Positions 1 through 11,871 of a stretch of 45,931 bases of DNA are shown piece after piece (position 1 is the first letter of the stretch; each line of letters starts with the position of its first letter). The DNA comes from Phytophthora quininea (Eukaryota; Oomycota; Peronosporomycetes; Peronosporales; Peronosporaceae). Position numbers and translations under genes: made by a program. Below the pieces are notes generated by a model. That model made no database searches and had not been told where the DNA came from. It saw only the letters and a list, made by a program, of their open reading frames with translations. The stretch spans positions 1 through 45,931 of the forward strand of contig JAAVTG010000084.1 of assembly GCA_011947345.1 (NCBI GenBank). The letters are read 5' to 3'.

Positions 1-2
1 AT

Positions 3-152
3 GATGGAGACAGCGGCACGTACGACGGAGACACGGAGACGGCAGATACATCGACTACAAGCAATGCTACAGACACGTCAGCTTCAGCAAGCAGTTCGTT
101 CTCCAACGCCACAGACTCATCCATCACCACAGACAGCCTCACCAGCGCATGA
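3..152 (+). CDS. 3' end of a Ser/Thr-rich protein (partial)
   Basis: An open frame enters from the left edge and stops at TGA 150-152. The 49 visible residues are almost entirely Ser, Thr, Ala, Asp and Asn (for example TADTSTTSNATDTSASASSS). This resembles the low-complexity, O-glycosylation-prone tails of oomycete secreted or wall-attached proteins. No domain is visible, so the function is unknown. The coding call rests on composition and on the lack of stops over a short stretch. The next gene starts 159 bp downstream on the same strand. Confidence 0.45.
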   Translation, partial: DGDSGTYDGDTETADTSTTSNATDTSASASSSFSNATDSSITTDSLTSA

Positions 153-310
153 GTGCGCGTGTAACATATAGAAATAGAGCGACAGCATCAACTCCATCCG
201 CCGGATCATTCCTGCCGATTCGACGTCAAGATCTGCATCTCCATCCTGCGGGCTAGCGGAGACTTGCCTCGTCCACACACGTAGAGGCGCCTGATTCATT
301 TGCTGCCGTC

Positions 311-1087
311 ATGCTGCGTCGCCTGCATCTGCCGCTCAAGCCAACGCGGTCGAGGTTGTCGTCGACCGCTTCACGACGACCGACGTTGCTGTTCCTCGGC
401 GACTCATTGACTGAGCACGGCACCGACCCCAATGTCGACGGGTGGGTGTGTCAATTGCAGCATCGCTATACGCGCTCTGCGGATGTCGTGGTGCGTGGGC
501 TGTACGGCTACACTACCGAGATGTTCGTGAACGAAGTTCTTCCTGGTCTGCTGCGAGATTTGGAGACGTGGTCGGAACCTCCATCGTTCGTGACGCTCTG
601 GCTTGGAGGAAATGACTCGGCGTTGCTGTCAGGCTTCGAAGCTGAACTACACGTCCCGATTGATCAATATCGTGCCAATCTGCGCACCATTGTGCGTGGT
701 CTCCAGGAGAAGGCGCCGGAGGCAGCAATAACAATGATCACTCCGCCGGCTGTCAACGATCAAACTCGACGCGAGCTGTCGCCCGATGGAAGGCTCGATT
801 TTTCCACAACTGGAACCGCTGAATATGCTCAAGCGTGTATGGAGGAGGCTGCTGCTCTGGGCGTCTGTGTTGTCGACATGCATTCCACCATGAGTGCATT
901 AAATACCGACGAGCGTACCGCTCTGCAGAACGACGGACTTCATCTCACTGCGAAAGGCAACGCACTCGTTGCTCGTGAGGTGCTATTCACGATTGACCAG
1001 AAGTTCCCGGCACTTGCAGCGCGTTTAGGCAAGTGGGAGCATCCAGACGCTCTGGGCTTGCTGGCTGCGAAGACCGAAGAACGCTAA
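311..1087 (+). CDS. SGNH/GDSL esterase, isoamyl acetate-hydrolysing esterase 1-like
   Basis: This intronless gene encodes 258 aa. Block I FLGDSLTEHG (about residues 28-37) carries the nucleophilic Ser. The oxyanion GGND block lies near residue 100. The C-terminal DGLHLTAKG block (about 208-216) carries the catalytic Asp and His. The order and spacing fit the IAH1 branch of the SGNH hydrolases, which cleave short-chain acetate esters. The first 22 residues are rich in Arg and Ser without acids and could be an organelle-targeting leader (inference). A TCATTTGC initiator-like sequence lies at 296-303, just before the ATG. The gene converges on the next gene, and only 32 bp separate the two stop codons. 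The family is clear; the physiological substrate is not. Confidence 0.87.
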   Translation: MLRRLHLPLKPTRSRLSSTASRRPTLLFLGDSLTEHGTDPNVDGWVCQLQHRYTRSADVVVRGLYGYTTEMFVNEVLPGLLRDLETWSEPPSFVTLWLGGNDSALLSGFEAELHVPIDQYRANLRTIVRGLQEKAPEAAITMITPPAVNDQTRRELSPDGRLDFSTTGTAEYAQACMEEAAALGVCVVDMHSTMSALNTDERTALQNDGLHLTAKGNALVAREVLFTIDQKFPALAARLGKWEHPDALGLLAAKTEER

Positions 1088-1119
1088 GGTATCAACATTT
1101 CCTTGGTATTTTATTTTGC

Positions 1120-3374
1120 TTACTCGGTCTTGGCTTTCTTCGACGGCGACAACAGATTGTCTTCACTACTCGCGTGCATTGTCCCCTTCAAGTAGTTTAG
1201 TAGCAAGTACCAGTCTGTGACAAAGAGCACCAGCACGATGATCGCAGCGGGAGCTGAGCGCACCGAAAGAAGAGCCACATTAACTACTGCTACCATGCCA
1301 AATTTCCATTCCATCGGAAGGTTGTGCAGGTCTGGCAGCTGTCCACTTGCCGCTGTGCCAACCGCCAGTGTCGATGTGGTGTTCACCTCGCTGTGAATGA
1401 TTCCTTCGGTATCATCTTCGTGCAATTCCTCGTCTGAGTCCGACTCCGACTCGTCGTCCGAGTCGGAGTCGGACTCGCCGTCTCCTTTCGACGCGAAATC
1501 TTCATCGTCGTCGTCATCTGACTCTTCAATTGGACTTAGCGGTCTATCGGGGGTTAACGAAGAACTCATGGTTGCCATTGAGCTATCAGTTGCGTCGGCA
1601 TGTGCTTCCGGCTTGGGAGAATCTTCGCCAGTGTGCGATCCTTTTCGCACTGCCTTCTTGCGCGCTTTGAGCATCGCCTTCTTGCTTGATCGTCCGCGTC
1701 GAGATAGCTGCGCAGTCAAAATCGCGGTGGAGATGGCGTTCTCCCACTCGTTGTACTCGTTTTGTGATGAGGCACAGATCTTCCAGCAGTGCTTTTTCGT
1801 GCGAATGAGGAACATGTATGGCGTGGGTGCTGCGTCGAGACTCAGGCTGCTTGTAATAGCCAGAGACGCGTGCTTGTTCGTCAAGTTTAACTTGGCCAAC
1901 GACAATCCTCTACGTGCTGCTGCTTCCGAGTCATAGTACCGCAGAATGCACTTTTTGGGGTCCAGTACAAACCACTTTCGGTACCAGTTGCGTCCCCGGA
2001 ACTTCACACTACGTTGAATAATGAGCGACCCAGCCTTGCCGTGCAGAATGCTATGATCAGAGCCCGGTAATTCGCTGCATGTTGATACGGTAGGCACCGA
2101 TGTTCTCCTAGAAAGCAGCGTTCTCGTTTTCCCTGGGGATGAACCATCATCGTCACCTCCATGCCCGTGGCCGTGCCCATGCGCGAACGGCTTCGTAATA
2201 AGCGAGATCGACGAATTTACAATGTGCCGCGGGTGCATCGTGTTGCTTCTAGAGTGCTCAATGAAACCCAATCGGCGGTTATCCACATCCACGGCTCCAG
2301 AGTCGCTTCCATCGGCTGAGACGGAGCCATCCTGAGAAGGGGACGATGTACTTGCTAGTTGGCCGTTTTGCTGAGAGGAAGACGTTTGCGACTCCACTTC
2401 CGCCCAGTAAATCAGCACTTTGGCCTTACTCCACGTGTACGTATTATCCCAAGTGAGTGTGCACGTACCTGGCGCGGTGCAGCGATAAAATCCTTTAATC
2501 GGCTTCACATCAGCGCCTTCACGAGAGTACGCGCGTATTGTCTCTCCCTCAAACGTAGCACTGAAGCCGATATTGTGTTTCTTGGTCGTGAACTGCCAGG
2601 ACGCCAAATCTCCTGCCGCGTTCAATGGCAGCGTCACTGAAAATGATTGTCCAGCACGCACCGTCACAATTGTCCCTGGAAGTCCCTCTAGCATTCTCGA
2701 CGGCATCACCAGTCCATCTTCATCATCACTACTATCTGAAACAGAGGCAGGGGCCTCTAGGAATTCACGTAATACTGTCGACGCCTTCACTTCCGGAATC
2801 AGCATCAACTGGGCCAGGTACGTCGTCAGCTCGTTCCTCTTCTCTTCAATGTACTCGTTGTCATATCGTTTGTTCCGCATCGACGGCAAGTCGTGCGGCA
2901 CATTGGACTTGGGATATGTTTTCAACAACTACAGCATTATATATAGATAAAATGTTAGCGAACAGCAACGAAAAAATAAATAAATAAAGTAAATAAACTT
3001 ACTCTTGCATGGAGAGTACTGAACTGCTTGTAGCTGCGTTGCACCACATGTCGTCTCTGCTCCGCTCCTTCCTCCTCAAAGTAGGCGGCCACCGTGAACA
3101 GCGCGTAGTAACCGCCACCGTCGGGAAGGTACCGCAGCGGGTCCAGTGCTTTCTTCCTGGGCGAGAGCCGCTTCTGGATCTTGTGGCCTTCGATGCGGCA
3201 GCTCTCCAGGCTCCGCTTGCAGCGCGGCAGCTTCTCGTCGATCGCGTCCGCTGTCATTGTCTTGGGAAAGGAGCGACTCCGAGAAGCAGGATCGACGTGG
3301 CCGATGTCGGATTGGGGAAAGGAGCGACTCCGAGAAGCGGGATTGACGTGGCTGCTGTCACTGTCGACGTCCAT
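1120..3374 (-). CDS. PX-GOLD-PH domain lipid-binding membrane protein
   Basis: There are two exons, 3374-3003 and 2928-1120. The 74-bp intron has GTAAGT and TGCTGTAG ends and is in phase 0. Splicing joins the two halves of a PX domain (about residues 80-185; YALFTVAAYFEEEG, then VVQRSYKQFSTLHAR in exon 1, with LLKTYPKSNVP in exon 2). A GOLD-like beta domain follows (about 205-300, ending in YTWSKAKVLIYWAEV), then an HGHGHGHGG stretch and a PH domain (about 429-534; RNWYRKWFVLDPKKCILRYYD). A long Asp/Glu/Ser tract precedes a hydrophobic C-terminal region (about 670-709) that is probably a membrane anchor. The product is 726 aa. PX and PH domains bind phosphoinositides, so membrane trafficking or lipid transfer is likely (inference). 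The acidic N-terminus holds a duplicated 17-residue unit. Confidence 0.85.
3262..3351 (-). repeat. In-frame tandem duplication inside the PX-GOLD-PH gene
   Basis: Two copies of a roughly 39-bp core (3262-3300 and 3312-3351) lie about 51 bp apart and differ at only a few bases. On the coding strand each encodes a unit ending in PASRSRSFP. The period of 17 codons keeps the frame. The unit lies upstream of the PX domain in a disordered, Ser/Arg-rich leader. Confidence 0.8.
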
Positions 3375-4609
3375 CGCGGATGAGAGCGATAGTCGCGCAC
3401 GACACGAGCAGCAGAGAGATCCCCAAGCACCGGCTGGCTAGACGACCACAATGAGGCGCTTTTGCCGACAAAAAGGATTTATGATAAATATTGTGTTTTT
3501 CTAGCAAAATAGTCGTCATGATTTCTATCATAAATGAAGTAGAGCCTTATCGTACACGATTATTTTTAACCCCTAAACGATAATTTGTGCGGACGCCACT
3601 AGAAAACATGGTGGATACGATAACCCCCTTAGGACTGTTTGCGCAGTGGATTTTTCGGGTTGGAGCCAACTTTCATTCGCTGTCGGTACGATCATGATGT
3701 AAGGAAAAGGAAGGGTGGCCTCATATTTGGTAGGAAAGCTGTAAAGTGATTCATTTTAGACGATGCCAAGCGCCTTGACCACTTACGGTTGAACGTGTTG
3801 TTCAAATGCAAGCTGCCACTGGATGGCAGCAGAGAATGTAAAAGATTGAAGCCGGATTTGGTCAATCATATTCATGCAGCTGGATTAATTCGCATTTTTG
3901 AATTCATGCATTTTTACAGGATACTTCCAATATATAATGCAGCCGCGGATCAAATTGTAGAGATAATAAATAGTAGCAACTGTAACCCGATCATTTTCGT
4001 CGCTGTAGGTGCTGTTTACGATCCGATCTCAACGAACAACGTGCCCGTGGTCATGTGCCGCCTCACTGTTGATGTCTGCTTTGACGACATTTGAAAAACC
4101 TTAGTTTATTTGATGTCCTACTAAATCCGGATAGCATTCGATTCAAACCGGATTCGATCCTGAACCATCCGGATGAAGAGCGAAAGAATAGGATCCGGAT
4201 AAGGACCCAACTTTTCATTCTCTAGCTGCCAGTCTAACAGTCATCTACCAGCAATGCGATAGAATACGTCACACGATCTCCTCTCGAAGCAGTCGTTGTT
4301 AACCTACTTGTGAGAGCATTGAGGGGCTATTTAACCCAACTTCTTGCATCGATAACAGGTGGCCGTCATTGAGGGCCCCAAAAGTACGCCTTCCAACACC
4401 ATGAATGCCGGGGTGTCATTCTGATCGTCGACGTCAGGTTAAACTTAGTGTACCATTGAATTCTTCCCCCGCGACGGAAGTTCATCAAATATCGCATGAG
4501 ACTGTGCAACTGAAGTTGCTTGTCAACAGCCAACTTGCCATCGAGCGGAAGAAGGCGGCCCCGGAGATCAGAAAGTAGTCTTGGCCCAGTTGATGTCGAC
4601 CGTTTTAGC
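3375..4609. other. Gene-free AT-rich spacer left of the Copia remnant
   Basis: No supportable gene was found. The open frame at 3789-4094 lacks a domain or coding-like composition. The part next to the Copia fragment may contain eroded RNase H or LTR sequence, but no matching repeat pair was found. Confidence 0.4.
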
Positions 4610-6730
4610 TTAAGGTGTATGCTCAGTATTACGGCCACGCATATTGAATGTGTGAAGTAAGTTCTTAATATACTTATGTTTAGAAGTGACGAGTGTTTTC
4701 TTTCCTAGATCTCTTGATATATCCATTTTGAGTAGATAATGCAATTCCCCAATGTCTTTCATGGTGAACTTTTCTGATAACTTTACTTTAAGGTTCTTTA
4801 TCGAGATTAGGTGTGACCCGGCAATAGTTAGATCGTCAACATACACATAGGTAATCAGCGCATGCGTGCTTCTATCGATCTCCCACCTTATGAGCTACAA
4901 AAATACTATTTCATGCATCTCACAAATCCTAGAGACTTAAGGAAAGAGTTTATAACTCCATACCATATTCTTGGAGCTTGCTTTAGGCCATATATACTTT
5001 TCCTCTGCTTGCACACTAATGTGGCTGAGCCGTGGCGAAACCCAAGCGGCTGACTCATGTAGATGGTGTCCTTAAGCAATCCGTTAAGAAAGGCAGTTGA
5101 CATATCCATTTAGTGTAGATAGAGGCCTAGTATTGTTACAAGCGCTAACAGCAGCCGCAATGATTCATATCGGGAAACTGATGAGAAGACCTCTTTATAG
5201 TCAATCCCATAGCTTTGCGTTATACCATTAACGACTAGCCGTGCCTTAAACCTTTCCACGGACTCATCAGCGTTGTATTTGACGCCAAACAGCCAATGAC
5301 ATCCTAGCGCACGTCTTCATGGTGGTGAAAGCACAAGAGTCCAAGTGTTATTTCTCAAAAGTGCCTCATACTCTGCCTTAATTGCGGACTCCTACTGCTT
5401 GTCGTGTGGTCCAGTTCGAGCCTCTCTTAAAGATTTTGGAATAGGTATGGGTTTGTTTGCAGTGCCAACAGCATTTAGACTAGTGACGAATCCCTTTAGA
5501 TGCATGCTCGGTGTTCGACGTCTCTTCGAGCGTCGCACAGTCTCACCGCTACGTCTAGTCTCAACTCCTGCTTCTCGACGTACTGACTGACTCATGACCG
5601 TTTCTGAAGTTTCATTGACTTCGCCAGACTTCTCGTCACTTCTACACCTTGTTGCCCAAGTTGGATATGCTCTTAGCTTCGGTTTCTTCCAGCAACATCG
5701 CGACTTGTGGGAACAACCGCTCTATCATCATATCTGTGATTGTGAACTCAATTTTACATCTCTCGCTGTTAGATATTTGCTCCCTTTGACGACTAGTAAA
5801 CGGTATCCTTTATAGTTGGGTGCAATGCCCAAGAACGTACACTCAGTTGATCATTCACTTACGTTTTGGTCACTCGTTTTAGACTTTGGAATGTGAGCGT
5901 AACAAGTTGAGCCCTAAATTTGCAGCTTTAGGCCTTTATGACGTGCGTTTTTATGCCCAATCTGGTCATTGGTAGCCTATTGGCAGTCTCTACACTGTAC
6001 AATAGTGCTTCAGGCCACCATTTAGCTGCCATACCAGCGCTCCTTAGGGCACGTCGGACCTCCGCCAAGATGGTCTGATGCGCTCGTTCAGCACCCCGTT
6101 CTCGTCTTGTGATTCTACGTTGGAATGTACCAGCATAATGCCATTTTTGGCACATAATTTATGGACTGCTTGATTTTCAAATTCAGTCCCTCCGTCTGTC
6201 CTGATGATCTTTACTTTATAAGGGAATTGGACCGACAATTGATTTAACAGATCGCTAATTTTCACCGGAACTTCTTATAAGATTTTGAGAACAAAGTCCC
6301 ACTTGAATGCACTGGTGTCATCCACCACGGAGAGTGCGTACCTATAGCCATAGGTACCATATAGGCCATTTACTTTAAGTTTACTTAAGGAATCCATACG
6401 AAGAGTATGCAGTGGTTGTCTTGCTTTAGCTCCCGCCATGGCCCGATAGGACATGCGTCGACTTTTCATTTCTGCACAGGTCTTGCAGAAGAACGACACT
6501 TTGCTCAACGTTGAGGTTGTTAGACCAGTAACCTCGTTTGCTGTCTAACATGCTTTTATTATCAGCAATCGGTCCTTGCCAACATGGCCTATTCGTAAGT
6601 GCCATTCTTTTAGTAGTTCATAAATGCTACCATGTGCCAATTCATCGCCATGAAATTCGCTTTTGTTATGTTGGTGACGCTCGTAGTGCTGTGTTTGTCG
6701 CGCTATTCTGGTATGCATAGGAAGACGCAA
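4610..6730 (-). mobile_element. Degenerate Ty1/Copia retrotransposon pol remnant
   Basis: On the minus strand, in Copia order, there are fragments of several pol domains. A gag-pre-integrase segment (about 6730-6545) has HLRIGHVGKDRLL. The integrase core (about 6508-5928) has IIRTDGGTEFENQ and WWPEALLYSVETANRLP. Reverse transcriptase follows in two pieces (about 5109-4906 with STAFLNGLL and KSIYGLKQAPR; about 4846-4610 with the YVDD active site and a KFTMKDIGELHYLL block). The integrase-before-RT order separates Copia from Gypsy. Every segment is broken by stops and frame changes, and no LTR pair or intact gag was found. This is an old, inactive copy. Confidence 0.88.
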
Positions 6731-6751
6731 GTCTGATCTGCCCGTAAGGTG

Positions 6752-7977
6752 TCACAACTGCTGATACTCGGCCTTGATACCACCGAATTTCTTCTTGATC
6801 TCCGTTTTTATGATATCGGGGAGCATTTTGGGTACGAAATGGCCGCGATCACTTGGGCACTTACCATCGACATCTTCACAGCCTGCATTCGACAGGAACC
6901 CCATGCAAAGCGATCGTTTGTCTCAAGTGGCTGGGTCAATTTGTACTTGCAATTGGTCAAGCACCATCTTTGGTATGCGCCCGAATCGATTGGTGTTCAC
7001 TCGTAGTTGTATCCCATGGCGTGCAGTATACGCTTTATCCGCTAGATAACTGACTGCGACCGATGACCTGTTGCTCCGGAATGCATTCACTTGACGGCGC
7101 ACTTTTACGAACATTAAAAGTCGCAAGAATCGATCCTCCGTTGTGCGTCGCAGCAGCACTTGCTTGATATCCCCGTCGAGCGCGATAGTTTCTCGAAAAT
7201 TTTCAAGTACGTCGTTGGCCCAATACACAATCAATAAAAACTCAGTGGTGTCCCACGTCACACGCTTCAGTGTCCCCTCGATAAATTGGAGAATGGACTC
7301 CACAAGCTATATTATCTCATTGCAGCAGTATTTTCGCGCGTCTCGGCTCAATAAGCCATCAAGCGCCTTGGCGACGGTGTTTGTTGTCCCCTCTCCATTG
7401 CGCGATAGCACTAAATTTAACACCGCGGTCTGTAAATGCTCGATTTCTTCCTCGGTCCGCTGGTCGCTTGGAAATTTGGCCTGTTCAAAGAGCACAACCA
7501 CCACAGGCGGAACCAGAGATATGTCGTTGTCGGTGGTAGACAATTGATCTCCACAGGAGCGGACAGTTATACGTTGAGCTACTACTTGGTCAAAGTGAAC
7601 TTGATTGATGACCTTGATGGAGACTAGGCGTCGCAAGAACGACAGCTGGCCCGCTGCATGCACTTCTTTTGCTGTTACGAGACACTCCGCCGCGACTTCA
7701 CGGGGCACGCCTCCTGGCCCCCTTCTAAACAGCTAAAACGTACTTCAGACGTGCTCAGCTGAATTACCTTCGCGTAGAATGGATGTTTGAAATCCGCGCC
7801 GGCCTGCTCGGGCAGGAGGTGGAGGATCGAACGCGTAGTGAGCCAACCATCTTCCGGAGTGTTGAGAGTTGTAGAGACAGGAGCAAGAGGGCTTAGGCAG
7901 GAGTAGGAAAATCTGAAACTAACTCTACGACAGCTCCTCTGGTAGCACACAAGGTCTACTAGCGCTGGTTTCATAAC
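6752..7977 (-). pseudogene. Pseudogene of an unrecognised protein, about 400 codons
   Basis: A largely continuous minus-strand frame runs from an ATG near 7977 to TGA at 6754-6752. It is broken by TAG at 7309-7307, TGA at 6925-6923 and a frame change at the G run 7702-7705 (a C run on the coding strand). Both flanking parts keep protein-like composition across the stops, for example EEIEHLQTAVLNLVLSRNGEG, then ILQFIEGTLKRVTWDTTEF, then DRGHFVPKMLPDIIKTEIKKK at the end. I do not recognise the family. It lies directly upstream of the Copia remnant on the same strand but does not look like Copia gag. It could be a recently dead gene or an unfamiliar transposon ORF. Confidence 0.5.
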
Positions 7978-7992
7978 AGCTACTCGGCTCAA

Positions 7993-9540
7993 AAGCTGTA
8001 TTCACGTCTCCTCGAGAAAATGTCCAGCTTATATCATGAAGGACACAAACACATGCTTTGGTATGTACGAGTGTTGGTAGTTGGTACGTCTATTACGAAA
8101 AGGAAAGAAATTTTCGAAACGGAGGGAGAGGATCGATGGAAACTTTTACGAACCACCTCAAAAGAGCCCATCGAAAATCGGAATAACTAGAGGATTGGGC
8201 TGGTAGCACTACTGTTGGGCGTTTCCTGCGGCTGCGCAGCCGCGGGAACTGCCCAACTTGGTGTGCCTTCAGGCGACTCCATGTGTAGTTCTAGCAGCCT
8301 ACCCAGTCTCCTTCATGTCGGTCATGGAGCAGCATCGTTGCTGCATACAACAACCTCAACGCATTTCGTACCCACTCATGCGCTCCTGCAAAGAGTGAAT
8401 TGTTGACTCGTGTGCAGCATTCACGCACTGCAACAGCTGCAGCTCCAGCGTCGACAGCCAAACTTCGCGGATTATCGACCATGCCCAGCGGCCCGTACAC
8501 TGCTGTCGTCTATTGCCAGCTGTGGAAAGAAACATTGCCAGCTGCTTTCGACATAAGCTGTGCATCTAACTGTGATTGGTCTTGAATACTTCGTTGTGTT
8601 GGTCTGCCATTTCCTCGATGCTTCAAGGTCAACATCCATCCGGCTCAGCCGAAAACCTTTTTAATCGATACAAATCTCAAATGTAAATATATTCGGCTTT
8701 TAGCGCCTTATGTTTTGAATGACCTGTGAATAAACAATAAACCTGTAGAAAGTATGGGAAACAGAATATTTATTATCGTTGACCACGAAATTTGAATTGG
8801 TTCGGTACCTAATTTTGGTGTGCACCGCATACTGCCGAACTAATCACTATAGGGCTGCCATGCAACGTACCGTTGCACTACCAGGATAAATCTATGGGCA
8901 CAAAAGAAAGGAACCATTCCCGTGCCATTTTTATTTATCATTTTATTTTTCTGGCATAATACCACTACGCACTCCTCAGGCTATGATATGTTCAAGCGGG
9001 ATTCCTGTGCTGCTTCAGTATTGCTTATCGGTCTGACTAATGCTTTCACAATTCGTTTTGAGCCATGACGGGTACGGCAACGAAACCAGCTATGACGGGT
9101 CGTACCGCAAGAGGTATAAAAGTGAAGTCGGCCGAAGCATCTGCCACTCTCCTGCGCACCACATCTTCGCCGACAACCCACTCTTCAAAACGAATTTCCG
9201 GTTACAAGGTATTAGCATGATGCTGGCGAGTAATTTACAGAATTTCAGACATGGAAAGGATACTAAAAATGCGCTATTTAAACAATAATTTTGGTGTGTG
9301 TCACCAGATCCTTCGCCGTTACTACGAAAAGAATCGCGACGCCAATAAGCAAATTGAATAAAAGTAAATATGTCTTTTCAAAACATAAACATCATTGCAC
9401 AAAATGTGGACCCATTTACACGAACATCGAAATATTGTTTTCGAGTGGCTTCTTCACTCTACATTTTACTAGCCCACACATAACAAGACTTTTGATTGTT
9501 GCAGTTAAACCCTAACATTTATCATTTAAAGTAATCACTT
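7993..9540. other. No supportable gene; AT-rich spacer with one palindrome
   Basis: Only short open frames occur. A TATA-like GGTATAAAAGTG lies near 9112, but no credible gene follows it. The one structured item is the palindrome at 8215-8256, listed separately. Confidence 0.4.
8215..8256. repeat. Near-perfect 42-bp palindrome
   Basis: The left half (TTGGGCG...GGCTGC) and right half (GCAGCCG...GCCCAA) are complementary at 18 of 21 positions with no spacer. The tip is GGCTGCGCAGCC. It sits in noncoding sequence. It could be a transposon end, a fold-back remnant or a cruciform-forming site; no partner copy was found in the window. Confidence 0.6.
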
Positions 9541-11780
9541 TTATGTGAGCTGAGCATTACGAGCGGAAACTAATTGCTTTGCTCTGATTTCCGAACAAGA
9601 TGTTCTCCTGTTCGCGTAGGATACGTGACAAGCACTATTTCCCCTGCTGGTTCGTGAACGAGTAGCACGCGACGACCGGCACCCTAAGGTACAGCGACTC
9701 GTGCGGCATAACTGGGATGGTGGCGTGCGCAAAGCTCCACCACTTGTTGTCGCCGTCCTCCTGCAGTGCACTTCCACTGGTAGCCTCTGCGCGAACAGCC
9801 TCTGCGCGAACAGACTCAGCGTCCCTGGCACTGTGCCCTGTGATGTTGCTCTGGGTAAGCCTCGATACCCTTCACGGCTGCCTAAGCAGCCTCTTCAAAC
9901 CGTTCAATGGCGATGTCTCAGATCGTCAAGTACAGAGGCACCAACAACACCATCGTGAAGGCACGCCCAGAAACCGGGCTGTGTACGTCTGTTAGAGCAG
10001 GTAGAACGTTTCTTCAGGCCCGAGTGTCAGCTTAATCTCCAAGTCTCAAATGGGCGTGGGCTATAACAGGCTGAAATGCGCGCTGCGTTGAAGACCGCGA
10101 GTGAGGAACGCGAGTGAGGAAGTCGCTATAGCTGGCAAGCTGCTGCAGGGCGGGGACGGACACGCAGCGACCAAGTTGATCGACACACGTCACAGATTGC
10201 ACGGTTAACAATGTCATGTCAGTGCTGCTACGCTAGTCGATGAAAGGCCCCCGGCACAGCTGGCGTGGCGCACCATACTGATGTTGAGGTGGTCCCAGTT
10301 GGCGCTGTGCATCATCGTCAGGAACTGGTACAGTTGCGGAGGTACTGCGTAGTTGTAGTACACTACAACAAACACAATTGTTTTTGCAAAATTGAAAACA
10401 CAACCGTCAACATTACTTGGACACTACCGGTATCATGAAGAGAAGTATCCCGCAGATTGTACAGCGAGAGAGCCACGTAACCGCGGCGTGATGTCCAAGA
10501 GATTTTGGGGGAACAGCGCGGGGCATGAAGCCGTCCGACCAACCAACCACTTTCGGGTGGTGTTGGGCGACATTGATCTGGGTCATCCAGAGAATCCAGT
10601 ATTATCAAGCCGCCACGTGGCGGTCCAGTAGGCGGTCCTTGATGCTTTGCTTTAAATGAATCAGTTTGTCCTTTGCTCTCTCAAGAGCCTGGTTGAGAAC
10701 AGACATGGCCTTCGTGATCTAGTAGTGCACGTTGCTGCATGTCTTGCGCACAAGCTTGAGGTCGACGGCTAGCCTTGGGCGGCCAGGCGTCGATTCGGGT
10801 TCATCTTGTGATGCACTGCCCCAGCAACTTCGTGATGAGCAGGTCGCCGCGATAAATGAGCACCGCCAGCGACGTTTGCTTGAGCTTGTTTACGCGCGAA
10901 GAATCGGCATCACGATCCAGCCAATATTTAGTGAGGCGACGAGACTTGATGGTCGCGAGGCGCGCCGGAGTGTTTTATCTGATGTCCACGGCGTCACTGT
11001 TGATACAGTTTGGCGGCATTTCCTCGATACTGGCCCCGCTGCACGATGACCTTCGAGTCTATCCGATCTCGTCGGGTAGCGCCGACAGCAACCAGCATGT
11101 GTCGGGTGATGAGCGTGTTGACGCGCTTTGGAGTCGTCCTCAGGCGGTGCCGCCTCGACTCAGCAGGAGAACATAAAGAAGCCCAGCACCGTGGCCTCGG
11201 ACGTCTTCTTCTTGAGCATACCGTCGTAGTGGAACGACATGGCCTCGTGCGTCTTGGTGTCGCGCTCCCTCTTGATGTCGATGCCACCAGCCTCGAACGA
11301 GACGTCGACCCAGCACTCCGTGGCCGTTTCGAAGTCGTAGTCCTGCTTGAAGCCATGGAACCAACCGCTCCACGCGGAACTTGAACACGAGCCTGCGAAT
11401 GACCTCGCGCGAGAACATCCGTGATGGACGGCGCCGAGAGCGCGACGACCAAGCAGGTACTGCGCGCTGTTGGGCAGCACTTCGCCGTCATGGTGTCCAG
11501 CAGCAACGGATCGCAGTTATTACGGTCAGGATTGCCTCGAGAAGTTACGAAAGCACCGTCGGTCGATAGTCTTCGCGCCTGCGGACCACAAGATGTTACC
11601 GAGATCCCCCAAAACCCACCAACATAAAAAGTGTTATCTTTCCATGCCGACTTGATCTCCCGTCGACGGATGCTACAGTGAGACCGCAATATATCCAAAG
11701 CAATTAGGCCACAAGTCAACCAGTTCAACGACACACACTCAAATACCTACCACCTCCAAAGCAAATTGACGAATGATCAA
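9541..11780 (-). other. Unidentified, heavily degraded coding debris
   Basis: Protein-like minus-strand segments appear in shifting frames. One at about 11350-11160 contains DYDFETATECWVDVSFEAGG and HEAMSFHYDGMLKKKTSEAT. One at about 10720-10625 contains ITKAMSVLNQALERAKDKL. One at about 11640-11560 contains NTFYVGGFWG followed, one frame over, by DLGNILWSAGAKTIDRR. Shifts and stops are frequent and I could not assign a family. It may be a decayed host gene or the remains of a large transposon ORF. Confidence 0.3.
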
Positions 11781-11871
11781 ACCAAGACAGAAATGAGCTC
11801 CATTATATGACGTCATTTTCGCAAAAGGTGTATGTTTATACACTCATTTTGACAAAAGATTATATTTCTAA

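Noticed and set aside
3789..4094. 101-codon plus-strand open frame
   Set aside because: AT-rich, no domain, no promoter or homologous motif recognised.
10994..11734. 246-codon minus-strand open frame
   Set aside because: Mostly Arg/Ser/Thr shadow translation. The protein-like segments in this area lie in other frames.
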